From NCBI RefSeq assembly GCF_001866645.1, contig NZ_MLYP01000046.1, forward strand, positions 1 through 64,000: a stretch of 64,000 nt of DNA. The letters are read 5' to 3'. The position numbers and the translations under genes are program-made. Shown in pieces: positions 1 to 8,113 of the stretch. Below the pieces are notes generated by a model, which saw nothing but the letters and a program-made list of their open reading frames with translations, was not told where the DNA came from and ran no database searches. This stretch comes from Streptomyces colonosanans (GTDB lineage Bacteria > Actinomycetota > Actinomycetes > Streptomycetales > Streptomycetaceae). Position 1 is the first letter of the stretch; each line of letters begins with the position of its first letter.

Positions 1-201
1 GGCGGGTACCGGCGGACGTCCCCCGGACTGACCGCCCGCGCCCGGAGGGGGCGGGGGCGAACCCGGCGCCGGGAAGCCGTAGCCGGCGGCGGGCGGCGGC
101 GGTGGGGGAGGCGGTGGGGGTACGGCACCGGCCATACGGTGACCACAGACCTCGCACCAGTCGTCGGAACCCGACTGGTGTCCGTTCGGGCAGGTCGGCA
201 T
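1..201 (-). CDS. Zinc-ribbon/polyproline protein, N-terminal part (runs off the window)
   Basis: Only the first 67 codons are present; the 3' part lies beyond base 1. The start begins MPTCPNGHQSG and carries a CxxxH...CxxC zinc-ribbon-like motif in the first ~22 residues, followed by a long polyproline run and a Gly/Pro-rich linker. The ATG at 201-199 is preceded by a GGAGAGGGGG-type ribosome site. It is the last visible member of the minus-strand run with the PknG-type kinase, the PP2C phosphatase and the vWA protein, 94 nt downstream of the vWA stop. Proline-rich linkers of this type often precede an FHA domain, and FHA proteins are PknG partners in actinobacteria, but no FHA domain is visible here; that is inference only. 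Confidence 0.7.
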   Translation of the reverse strand, partial: MPTCPNGHQSGSDDWCEVCGHRMAGAVPPPPPPPPPPAAGYGFPAPGSPPPPPGAGGQSGGRPPVPA

Positions 202-295
202 GTCGGCGCTTCCCCCTCTCCTTCGTCCGGTCGTCGTGACCGGCGTGGTTCTCCAACCCCTGGGGGCCGGGCTCGTTGCTGTCGGGTTTGCTATG

Positions 296-1639
296 TCACT
301 TCTTTACACGAACAGTCTTTGTGGACCGAGTCTCGAGTGTCATCTCGTCGGCCTCCGCGACCTTCGCTTTCAGTCGCACAGTACCTGTCGCGGCATCGAC
401 CACGTCCACCACCTTCGAAAGCAGTTTCGCAGTATCCGCGTTTCCCGAGGCGCTGGCGAGCTGAACGGCCCGGCCCAACTTGGCCGTTGCGCCGTCGAAA
501 TCGCCCGCTTTGCGGAGGTCCAGGCCTTGTTGGATGGCCTGTGCGAGTTCGGCCTGGCCCGTGTAGTGGGCGACCTGGGCGTTGAGCGAGGTGGACGCCG
601 CCATGTCGTCGGTCCACACCGCCCGTACGAGTCCTTGGGCTCCGAGGTTGTGGGTGCCCTCACTCTGCGGGATCACCAGCGAGACCCGGGCCGCGAGCAT
701 CTCCTGGCCGATGCCGGCCGGCGGGACCTGGACGCACACGTGGTAGTCGCGGGACTCGTCGCCCCAGGAGCCGGTCGGGTAGTCCCCGGCGCGTGGGCCG
801 GCGTCGACCCGGCGGTCGGTCAGTTCCTCGACCGTGGGCGCCACCTGCTTCACGAACTTGATCTCCGTGCCGACGGGCGTCCACAGCCGCAGCGAGACGT
901 CCGCGACCTCCTTGCCCATGACCGTCTCCATCATCTGCGTGAAGTCGGCGGCCAGGGCGGCCGGGTCGGCGACGATGTCGGCGGTGCCGAGCAGCGCGGA
1001 GGCGATTCCCGTGACCTCCTTGACCTCCCAGTCGGTGCCCACTCCACGCGCGTCACACGTGAAATGACCGGCACAGGCGTCCAGTGCGGCCTTCAGGTCC
1101 GAGGGCGACTCGTGCTCGTTGCGGCCGTCGGTGAGCAGGATGCCGTGCCGGATGGAGACGTCCGCCGAGGACAGCAGCCGGTCCGCCAGCCGCAGCCAGG
1201 TGCCGATGGCCGTGCCACCGCCCGCGCTGAGCCTGCGCAGAGCCTGCTTGGCCTGGTTGCGGGTGGTCGCGTCGGCGACCGCGAGCCGGCCGCCGCCCGG
1301 GTAGACCTCCTTGGCCGCATGGGTGCCGCCGACCACCGCGAAGTGCACGCCGTCGCGCAGCGTGTCGATGGCGGCGGCCGTCGCGTCGCGCGCGTTACGC
1401 ATCTTGGTGGGCGGGTAGTCCATCGACCCGGAGCAGTCGACCATGATCGCCACGGCGGCGGAGGGGCCCTGCCCCGGAGAGTAGAGGTGCGGCGCCGTGA
1501 TCGCGTTTCCGATCGTGCCGCCGCCGGTCGCCGTCACCGTCACGATGGCGTTGACCTCGCGACCGCCCTCCGGAAGGTACTCGTTCTGGTAGACGTCCAC
1601 CGAGAACTGCGGCACGTTCGACTTCGAGAAATTGGCCAT
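296..1639 (-). CDS. von Willebrand factor A domain protein
   Basis: A 447-aa soluble protein. The vWA domain starts near residue 65 with a metal-ion-dependent adhesion motif (VDCSGSMD, DxSxS) and a later LLTDGRNEH stretch with the conserved TDG. The C-terminal ~200 residues look like a beta-rich scaffold followed by an alpha-helical tail rich in Ala/Lys. vWA proteins bind ligands or partners through a coordinated metal; no enzyme motif is seen. I use the ATG at 1639 (MANFSKSN) rather than the in-frame TTG at 1660; AGAAGG and GAGGGGG lie just upstream of the ATG. It sits 123 nt downstream of the PP2C phosphatase in the PknG-type cluster, which suggests it is a substrate or adaptor of that phosphosignalling system (inference). 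Confidence 0.85.
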   Translation of the reverse strand: MANFSKSNVPQFSVDVYQNEYLPEGGREVNAIVTVTATGGGTIGNAITAPHLYSPGQGPSAAVAIMVDCSGSMDYPPTKMRNARDATAAAIDTLRDGVHFAVVGGTHAAKEVYPGGGRLAVADATTRNQAKQALRRLSAGGGTAIGTWLRLADRLLSSADVSIRHGILLTDGRNEHESPSDLKAALDACAGHFTCDARGVGTDWEVKEVTGIASALLGTADIVADPAALAADFTQMMETVMGKEVADVSLRLWTPVGTEIKFVKQVAPTVEELTDRRVDAGPRAGDYPTGSWGDESRDYHVCVQVPPAGIGQEMLAARVSLVIPQSEGTHNLGAQGLVRAVWTDDMAASTSLNAQVAHYTGQAELAQAIQQGLDLRKAGDFDGATAKLGRAVQLASASGNADTAKLLSKVVDVVDAATGTVRLKAKVAEADEMTLETRSTKTVRVKK

Positions 1640-1762
1640 GCCTTCTCTGATCCCCCTCAAAGGTCCCCGATGCTGTGGGGTGACGACTGGTTGCGGACCG
1701 GTCCCCCTTCAGGCCCCCGGGCCGGCCGCGCCGTCGGCCGCAGGACCCTCCAGTAACGCCCT

Positions 1763-3127
1763 TCAGGCGGATCCTGCCCCCCGCGACGGTGCCGGGAACG
1801 GGAGGACGGCCACTGTTACGTTGTCGTGGCCCCCGCCGTCCAGCGCGTGGCCCACCAGGACGCGGGCGCTGTGCAGGGGGCGCGGGCCGGCGTCGAACGG
1901 CACCACCTCGGCCATCTCCTCGGCGGCTTCCGCGTAGTTCCACAGCCCGTCGGTGCACACCACCACCACACCCGGACCGTCCGGCTTGAACGAGGCGGTG
2001 TGCGGCTCCAGTTCGTACGCGTCCGCGCCGAGCCAGCCCGTGATCGCGTGGGCGCGCTCGTCGGCGTACGCCTCGGCCTCGCTCATCAGGCCCGCGGCGA
2101 CCATCTGCGCGGCCCATGAGTCGTCCTCGGTGAGCCGGGCCGACGGCGCGGTGCGGTCCGCCGGGACCCAGTAGGCCCGGCTGTCGCCGACCCAGCCGAC
2201 GACGAGCAGCCGGGAGGTGACGACGGCGCCGACGAACGTGCAGGCGGGCGCATTCTGGTGCGGGGCGTGCTGGCGGGCCGTCTCCGGCTCGGTGGCCAGC
2301 GTGTTGACGGCGTGCGAGGCGGCGATGATGGCCTCGTGCATGGCCTGCTGGGGGTGCGTGCCCAGCGGAAGGGCCTCCAGCAGCACCTTGTTGGCCGCCC
2401 GGGAGGCGGCGAGGGAGGCGTCGTCCGGCCGCGTCGCCGAGGAGACTCCGTCGCAGACGATCGCGACCGTGGCGGGCGAGCCGTCGGGCAGCGCGGTCTC
2501 GGAGACCGCGAACGCGTCCTCGTTGCGATGATGGCGCAGGCCCCGGTCGCTGACCGCGGCGACCGCGCCCAACTCCCGCTCCATGTGGTCGCGCTCGCGC
2601 GGCTGCGCGTGGCCGCAGTTCTCGCAGTAGCCGTCGCTGTCCACAGTGCCCGCGCGGCAGGCCACGCAGATCTTCGAACCGGCGGCCGGCGTCGACAGTG
2701 CGACGGTGCGCGGGTCGACGGGCCGGCCCGCGGGCGCGGCCTGTCCGAACGACGCCGGGGGCTTGGGGGAGGCCAGGTGGTAGTCCTCGGACTGGTCCGG
2801 ACGGCCGAGCCCTACGCTCTGGGCGGCGGGCGCGGCAGGCAGTGCGGAGCCGCCGGAGTCCGCGCCCTGGACGTCGGCCGGCAGACGCACCTCCGCGGAC
2901 GCCTCCGGGCTGCCCGACGGGGGGGCGGTCGGCCAGTTCACCGAGGCCGTTTGCGCGGGGAGTCGCGCCGACGTGCCGTTGACGGCCGGCGCCGGGGAGT
3001 CCTGCGGCGGGTCGGGCACCGTCGACAGGTCGTACCCGCAGGCGCCGCAGAAGCGGTCACCCGACTCGACGGGCTCCTCGCAACTGGGGCACCTCGAAAG
3101 GGCCGTCGGCTGGGGCATCTGGGACAT
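1763..3127 (-). CDS. PP2C-family Ser/Thr phosphatase with two zinc ribbons
   Basis: A 454-aa cytosolic protein phosphatase, probably the partner of the adjacent PknG-type kinase. Residues 13-30 form a CxxC...CxxC zinc ribbon; a Pro/Ala-rich linker leads to a second ribbon at about residues 154-171 (C154, C157, C168, C171). The PP2C domain begins near residue 185 and shows the diagnostic metal-binding motifs SDRG...HRNED, VCDGVSS, WVGDSRAYW, CTDGLWNY and HDNVTV. The start codon lies 3 nt after the kinase stop (3131), so the two are probably translated from one message. The two N-terminal ribbons mirror the two in the kinase. This pairing of like-built kinase and phosphatase supports a reversible phospho-switch (inference). 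Confidence 0.92.
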   Translation of the reverse strand: MSQMPQPTALSRCPSCEEPVESGDRFCGACGYDLSTVPDPPQDSPAPAVNGTSARLPAQTASVNWPTAPPSGSPEASAEVRLPADVQGADSGGSALPAAPAAQSVGLGRPDQSEDYHLASPKPPASFGQAAPAGRPVDPRTVALSTPAAGSKICVACRAGTVDSDGYCENCGHAQPRERDHMERELGAVAAVSDRGLRHHRNEDAFAVSETALPDGSPATVAIVCDGVSSATRPDDASLAASRAANKVLLEALPLGTHPQQAMHEAIIAASHAVNTLATEPETARQHAPHQNAPACTFVGAVVTSRLLVVGWVGDSRAYWVPADRTAPSARLTEDDSWAAQMVAAGLMSEAEAYADERAHAITGWLGADAYELEPHTASFKPDGPGVVVVCTDGLWNYAEAAEEMAEVVPFDAGPRPLHSARVLVGHALDGGGHDNVTVAVLPFPAPSRGAGSA

Positions 3128-3130
3128 CGA

Positions 3131-5689
3131 TCACACCCACGTCCGGGGGCGGTAACGGTTGGCACGTTCCACCAGGTCGATCCTCTCCTCGCCGCCCTGC
3201 GCGAGCCTGGCCAGCGTCCTGTACGAGCGCTCCAGGCCGAAGCGGAGGCCGCGTTCGTCCAGTTGGCTGCCGAGCAGCACCCGTCCGCCCGCCGCGGGCG
3301 GAGCGGAACTCTGGCCCCCGGAGAGTATCCAGTCCAGGGCACAGCCGAGGACCTCTGTGGACAACTGCTCGCGGCGCACGGCGTCCAGGCCGTACGCCTC
3401 CAGCGCCTGGATCTGCCTCGCCGCGGCCACGAGGTCGTCCAGGAAGGCCGGGCCCTGGCCCTGGCCGGTACGGCTGCGCAGCCGCGCCCGTACGGCGGCG
3501 ACACGGGCCGCGGTGTAGTGGATGGACGCCTCCGGCACCGACTCCAGGGTACGGACGGCGCCATGCCGGTCACCGGTGGCGAGTTGCACGCGGGCCAGGC
3601 CGAACGCCGAGCCGACATAGCTGGGGTCGGTCGTCCAGACGAGGCGGTAGTACTCGGCCGCGTTGTCGAGTTGGCCGAGGACTTCCGCACACAGGCCGAG
3701 AGCCAGCTTGGGCGCGGGCTCTCCGGGGAAGGCGTCGTAGACCGCGTCGAAGGAGATCGCGGCCGACTCGTGGTCGCCGGTCACGAGCGCGGTGACGCCG
3801 CGGTACCAGACGACCCGCCAGTCGTCGGGGTGGTCGGCTTCCAGGGCGGCGAGGGCCCGGCCGCCGGCATCCGTCTCGCCCATCTCCAGGCGGGCCCGCA
3901 GCTCGCGCAGCCGCAGCTCCAGGGAAGTGGCCGGTGCGACGTGCAGCGCGGCGATCAGGTCCGCGGGCGCGGAGGCCGTGAGACCGGCGAGGAAGCCCGC
4001 GTTGGGGTCGCCGGGGTCGACGCGGGGGACGGGCAGGGCAAGGGCCGCGGCAGCGGTGCCGAGCGCCTTGACGAGGGTGTTCGCGCTCTCGCCGCCCGGC
4101 AGCGCGGCCGACCCGGATACGCCCCCGGGGACGGCGGGTGCCCGGCCCGTGGTGCCCGGAGCCGCGGGAAGCGCGCCCGCGGCGGTCCCGCGTCGGCGCC
4201 GTGGCGGCACCACCCGCGCCCCCAGCCGTGACACGTCCTCGTCCAGCTCGGCGAACAACTCCGTGTCCGTGACCTTCAGTTCGGGGCCGAACAGGGTCGA
4301 CAGGGCGGGCCGCGGGCGGCCCGTCTGCAGGGCGACGACCTCGCGCAGCACCCCGGTCAGCTGTTCCGACATCTCCTGCGCGGACGCGAACCGCCGGGCC
4401 GCGTCCGGGTCGGTGGCGCGGACCAGCAGCCGGTAGAAGGACTCGTACCGGCGGAAGACCTCGATGGTGTCCGGGTCGGGCAGGGAGTCCGCGAAGACGT
4501 TCGTGTAGCCCTGGAAGTCGAACGTGAGCACGGCGAGGGTGCGCGCCACCGTGTAGAGGTCGCTCGCCACCGACGGTCCGGCCTCCGCGACCTCCGGCGC
4601 CTGGTAGCCGACCGTGCCGTAGATGGCCGACTCGTCGTCGTCCATCCTGCGCACCGCGCCCATGTCGATCAGCTTGAGCTGGCCCTCGGTCTGGATCGCG
4701 TTGTCGACCTTGAAGTCGCAGTACAGAAGGTTGCGGCTGTGCAGATGGCCGAGGGCTTCCAACGCCTCGATGCCGTAGGCGCACGCCTGCTCCACCGGCA
4801 GCGGATCCCGCCTCCCGTCCGGTGTACGAAGGGAGTTGGCGATCTCCTTGAGCGACTTGCCGCCGACGTACTCCATGACGATGTAGCCGTCGAGCGAGCC
4901 GGTGCGCTGGTCGAGGTGCTCCACGAAGTTGTAGATGCGCACGATGTTGGAGTGCTCGATCTCGGCGAGGAAGCGCCGCTCGGAGATCGCCGCCTCCATC
5001 GCGTCCTGGTCGCCGGTGTCCAGCAGGCCCTTGAGGACCACCCACCGGTCGGAGACCGCCCGGTCCACGGCCAGGTAGATCCAGCCGAGCCCGCCGTGCG
5101 CGAGGCAGCCCACGACCTCGTACTGGCCGTGGACGACATCCCCCGAGTGCAGCTTCGGCACGAACGAGTAGGGGTGGCCGCACTTCGTGCAGAACCCCTC
5201 CGTGCGCCCCGGCCTCTCGCCGCGCGCACGGCCCACCGGGGCCCCGCAGTCCGAGCGCGAGCAGAACCGCTTGCGCTCGGGCACCTCGGGGTTCTTCAGC
5301 ACCATCACGCGGGGGTCGGGCCGGGGCACATCCGGGACCCGCACCAGGCCGAGGCCCAGCCGGCTGCGTCCGGCGCTCCCGGACACCGCGCCGGAACTGC
5401 GCACCGACACCGACCGGCCGGTGGTCTTGCCGGACAGCCGGCCCGACACCGAGCGCCGGGACTGGGACGACCGCGACGATGTACGGGAACTGGAGCGCGA
5501 ACTGCTGCTTCCCGAGCCGCGCGAGCCCCTGCCGCCCACGGTGATCCCCGTGGCCGGCGAGCCGACCATCCCGGATGCGGAAACGACCGGTGCCAGACCG
5601 CAGGTGTCGCAGTACAGCTCGCCGCCGCCGACGTCCTCGTACGTCCCGTCGCAGCCGGGCCGCTGGCATTTCTGCCCTGCCTGACTCAT
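3131..5689 (-). CDS. pknG: PknG-type Ser/Thr protein kinase with zinc ribbons and TPR-like C-terminus
   Basis: An 852-aa soluble kinase with PknG architecture. A first zinc ribbon is at C8/C13/C27/C30, then a Ser/Arg-rich low-complexity linker (55-110), a second rubredoxin-like ribbon at C143/C148/C167/C170, the kinase domain at about 185-440 and an alpha-helical TPR-like C-terminal half. In the kinase the ATP lysine is VVLK220, the catalytic loop is YCDFKVDN (323-330) and the metal loop IDMG (341-344), replacing HRD and DFG as in mycobacterial PknG (non-RD kinase). The ATG overlaps the TGA of the upstream coiled-coil gene (ATGA), so translation is likely coupled. With the GlnH- and GlnX-like genes upstream this matches the GlnX-GlnH-PknG amino-acid-sensing module of mycobacteria, which controls 2-oxoglutarate metabolism through an FHA protein. 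Confidence 0.93.
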   Translation of the reverse strand: MSQAGQKCQRPGCDGTYEDVGGGELYCDTCGLAPVVSASGMVGSPATGITVGGRGSRGSGSSSSRSSSRTSSRSSQSRRSVSGRLSGKTTGRSVSVRSSGAVSGSAGRSRLGLGLVRVPDVPRPDPRVMVLKNPEVPERKRFCSRSDCGAPVGRARGERPGRTEGFCTKCGHPYSFVPKLHSGDVVHGQYEVVGCLAHGGLGWIYLAVDRAVSDRWVVLKGLLDTGDQDAMEAAISERRFLAEIEHSNIVRIYNFVEHLDQRTGSLDGYIVMEYVGGKSLKEIANSLRTPDGRRDPLPVEQACAYGIEALEALGHLHSRNLLYCDFKVDNAIQTEGQLKLIDMGAVRRMDDDESAIYGTVGYQAPEVAEAGPSVASDLYTVARTLAVLTFDFQGYTNVFADSLPDPDTIEVFRRYESFYRLLVRATDPDAARRFASAQEMSEQLTGVLREVVALQTGRPRPALSTLFGPELKVTDTELFAELDEDVSRLGARVVPPRRRRGTAAGALPAAPGTTGRAPAVPGGVSGSAALPGGESANTLVKALGTAAAALALPVPRVDPGDPNAGFLAGLTASAPADLIAALHVAPATSLELRLRELRARLEMGETDAGGRALAALEADHPDDWRVVWYRGVTALVTGDHESAAISFDAVYDAFPGEPAPKLALGLCAEVLGQLDNAAEYYRLVWTTDPSYVGSAFGLARVQLATGDRHGAVRTLESVPEASIHYTAARVAAVRARLRSRTGQGQGPAFLDDLVAAARQIQALEAYGLDAVRREQLSTEVLGCALDWILSGGQSSAPPAAGGRVLLGSQLDERGLRFGLERSYRTLARLAQGGEERIDLVERANRYRPRTWV

Positions 5690-7008
5690 GTCCTCCCCCT
5701 CCGGTCAGCCGGTGCGCCCTGCTGGGGCACGCGCGGGCCGAGCAGTTCGGCGGCCGCCCGCTGGTAGCGCAGTACCGCCTGTTCGGCGACCCTGAGGTCG
5801 CAGGGCGCGCTCCACAGCATCCGCCGCGCCGCGTCGTACCGCTCGACCAGCAGCGGGTCCTCGGCCAGCCCGTGCCGGGCGATCTTCGCCTTGTACGCGT
5901 CCAGACGGCCGCGCAGTTCGGCGCGGACCGCGAGGGGCGCGGTGACCGCCGTCAACGATTCGCGGGCGCGCAGCAGTTCGTCCTCCGCCTTCTGCTCCAG
6001 GGACTCCAGCAGCGGCGACAGGCGGTGCCACTGGGCGTGCCTGCGGTACTCGGCGGCCGTCGCCAACTGCTCCTGCAGCACGGTCGGCGGACCGCTGACC
6101 GCGGGCACCTCCGAGGCGGCGATCTTCGCGAGGACCTCGCCGCGCGCGCTACGGGCCTCCGCCAGCGTGCGGTCCGCGCGACTGAGCACGTCGCGCAGCT
6201 TCACCAGTCGCGCCTCGGCGTCCTGGCGCACCGTCAGCACAGCGTCGATCTCCCGGCGCACGTCCTCCAGGGCGCGCGCCTCGCGGTCGTATGTGGTCGT
6301 GTCCGGCCGACCGCCGCCGGGCGCCGAACTCCCTTGCGTCGGAGTCCAGTACGCCAGCGGGTCGGAGACCACCTCCTCGCGCAGCCTGGTCAGCGTGCGC
6401 GTGATCCGCTCCAGGTCGTCGCCCGCCGGGTGCTCGCCGGGGCGTACGCCCACCGAGTGGGCGAGCTCGCGGGTGCGCTGCAACTCCGCGGCCAGTAAAT
6501 CGATCCGGGCGGGCAGCGCCGACCACACCGCGTCGGCGGCGACGACCATGTCGAGCGAGGACGCGTACAGCTCGTTCATCCGCTCCACGAGCTCGGCCAG
6601 CGTGAACTGCTGGCTGAGCCTGCCGGTGCCTGCCAATGTCGGCGCGTTCGCCGTCGCCGCGGCGCTGCCCGCCACGATGACGCTGGCGCCGCGCAGCAGT
6701 TCGGTCAGCTCGGCCAGGTCGTCGCGGCTGGACCAGCGCCGGCGGGCGCGGATCTCGCGCGCGGTGCGCAGGGTGGCCGTGTAGGCGTCGAAGTACGCCC
6801 ACAGCAGGGTGATCGACGCCTCCGCCGACGCCCAGCGCTCCCTGGTGACGCCCGTCAGGTCGGCGCCCTCGAGGAGTCTGCGGCCCGCGTGGTCCTGCAG
6901 GGCGAGGAGCGAGGTCTCTATGGCCTCGTGCTCCGCGCCGAGCCGCGCCAGCGCACGGTCCACCTCGTCCCGGTCCAGCACCGGCCCGGTGGGTCCCGTG
7001 ACGCCCAT
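5686..7008 (-). CDS. Coiled-coil protein of the PknG cluster, contains a TTA codon
   Basis: A 440-aa protein of unknown function, almost entirely helical, with long Leu/Ala/Arg/Glu heptad-like stretches and no signal peptide or membrane segment. It lies between the GlnH-like gene (86 nt upstream) and the PknG-type gene, with whose start it overlaps by 4 nt (ATGA). Codon 171 is TTA (positions 6498-6496), the rare leucine codon read by the developmentally controlled bldA tRNA in Streptomyces; I found only one other in-frame TTA in the window. Because of the overlap, kinase translation could depend on passage through this codon. The protein may be a scaffold between the membrane sensor and the kinase (inference). 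I recognise no named family. Confidence 0.85.
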   Translation of the reverse strand: MGVTGPTGPVLDRDEVDRALARLGAEHEAIETSLLALQDHAGRRLLEGADLTGVTRERWASAEASITLLWAYFDAYTATLRTAREIRARRRWSSRDDLAELTELLRGASVIVAGSAAATANAPTLAGTGRLSQQFTLAELVERMNELYASSLDMVVAADAVWSALPARIDLLAAELQRTRELAHSVGVRPGEHPAGDDLERITRTLTRLREEVVSDPLAYWTPTQGSSAPGGGRPDTTTYDREARALEDVRREIDAVLTVRQDAEARLVKLRDVLSRADRTLAEARSARGEVLAKIAASEVPAVSGPPTVLQEQLATAAEYRRHAQWHRLSPLLESLEQKAEDELLRARESLTAVTAPLAVRAELRGRLDAYKAKIARHGLAEDPLLVERYDAARRMLWSAPCDLRVAEQAVLRYQRAAAELLGPRVPQQGAPADRRGRT

Positions 7009-7094
7009 CGATCACCTCTCGCTCTCGTCGTGCCCTGGGCGCGTGTGCGGTGCGCCGGGGTAACTCTCCAGTGGTATCAGGTCGGCGGCATCCC

Positions 7095-8099
7095 TCAGGA
7101 GGACGGCGGTTGCGACGACGCCGACTTGTCGCCCAGCGTCTGGGACAGCCACCTGTCGTACGAGGTCTGCCAGCCGCTCTTGCGGTAGTCCACGAGTACC
7201 TGGTTGACCCGGCGAACCAGATCGCCGGCCTGCTTGTTCATCGCCACGCCGTAGTACTCGGTCGTGAAGGGCTTTCCCTTGAGCGCGAGGGTCGGGTCCT
7301 GGGCTGCCTGGCTCGCGGCGAGCGCGCCGTCGGTGACGACCGCGTCCACCTCGCCGAGCTGGAGCTTGACCAGGCAGTCGAGCTGGTTGGGGACGGTGGT
7401 GGAGATGTCGGCGGACGCCGGCAACCGACCGGACTTCTTGTCCTCGGTCAGATCGGTGTTGGCCGTGGACCCCGCCGCCGAGCAGATCCTCTTGCCCGCA
7501 AGGGACTTGTCGTAGCCCGAGATGTCGGACTCCTTGGGGGCGAGGACTTGCTGGCCGGTCGTGAAGTACGGGTCGGAGAAGGCGACTTCCTTCAGCCGGT
7601 CACAGCTGATCGTCATGGTGCGCACCACCATGTCCACCTGCCCGCTCTTGATGGCCGGGATGCGCTGGTTGGTGGGGATGGCGTGGAAGCGGACGGCCTT
7701 CGGGTCGTGGAGGATCTGCCGCGCGATCTCGCGGGCGAGGTCGATGTCGAAGCCCTCCAGGTCGCTGCCCTTGCTGTTGGGGTCGCGGTAGCCCCAGCGG
7801 TAGCTGTTCTGGTCCACTCCCACTGACAGATAGCCGCGCCTCTTGATGGCCGAGACCGCCGGCCCGCTCTCGTCCGTGGACGGGGGAGGGCTCAGCTGTT
7901 CGGGGTGGGCTCCGCAGGAGTCGGCCATTGCCTGGGTCGCCTCGGCCAGGCCCGGACCGCCGGTGCCCGTGGAACCGTCCCCGCGCGCGCCGACCAGCGG
8001 CAGCAGCAGCACGAAGACGACGGCGAGGACGCAGGCTGCCAGCATCGTCCCCACACCGCCCCAGCCCTTCAGGCTCGCTCGCAGACGCCGTGCGATCAT
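7095..8099 (-). CDS. GlnH-like amino-acid-binding protein (membrane-anchored)
   Basis: A 334-aa extracytoplasmic solute-binding protein of the SBP_bac_3 family that binds polar amino acids. An N-terminal hydrophobic segment (about residues 18-37) acts as signal or anchor; a Cys in LAAC lies at its start rather than its end, so it is probably not a classical lipobox. The binding domain runs from about residue 90, with LSVGVDQNS, LEGFDIDLAREIARQI and SGQVDMVVRTMTIS typical of the family. It is 14 nt downstream of the GlnX-like gene and no ABC permease or ATPase is adjacent. This fits a sensory rather than transport role, as for GlnH of the mycobacterial GlnX-GlnH-PknG system, which senses Asp/Glu. 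Ligand specificity here is inferred. Confidence 0.9.
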   Translation of the reverse strand: MIARRLRASLKGWGGVGTMLAACVLAVVFVLLLPLVGARGDGSTGTGGPGLAEATQAMADSCGAHPEQLSPPPSTDESGPAVSAIKRRGYLSVGVDQNSYRWGYRDPNSKGSDLEGFDIDLAREIARQILHDPKAVRFHAIPTNQRIPAIKSGQVDMVVRTMTISCDRLKEVAFSDPYFTTGQQVLAPKESDISGYDKSLAGKRICSAAGSTANTDLTEDKKSGRLPASADISTTVPNQLDCLVKLQLGEVDAVVTDGALAASQAAQDPTLALKGKPFTTEYYGVAMNKQAGDLVRRVNQVLVDYRKSGWQTSYDRWLSQTLGDKSASSQPPSS

Positions 8100-8113
8100 C
8101 GTCGCTCCCCCTC

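Noticed and set aside
3153..3155. TTA-like triplets in other genes (for example 3153, 12184, 33309, 55564 on the minus strand; 15745, 52360, 58427 on the plus strand)
   Set aside because: Checked against the reading frames; all are out of frame, so they are not bldA codons.
8015..8040. GlnH-like protein as a lipoprotein (LAAC)
   Set aside because: The Cys is at the beginning of the hydrophobic segment, not at its end, so a signal anchor is more likely.
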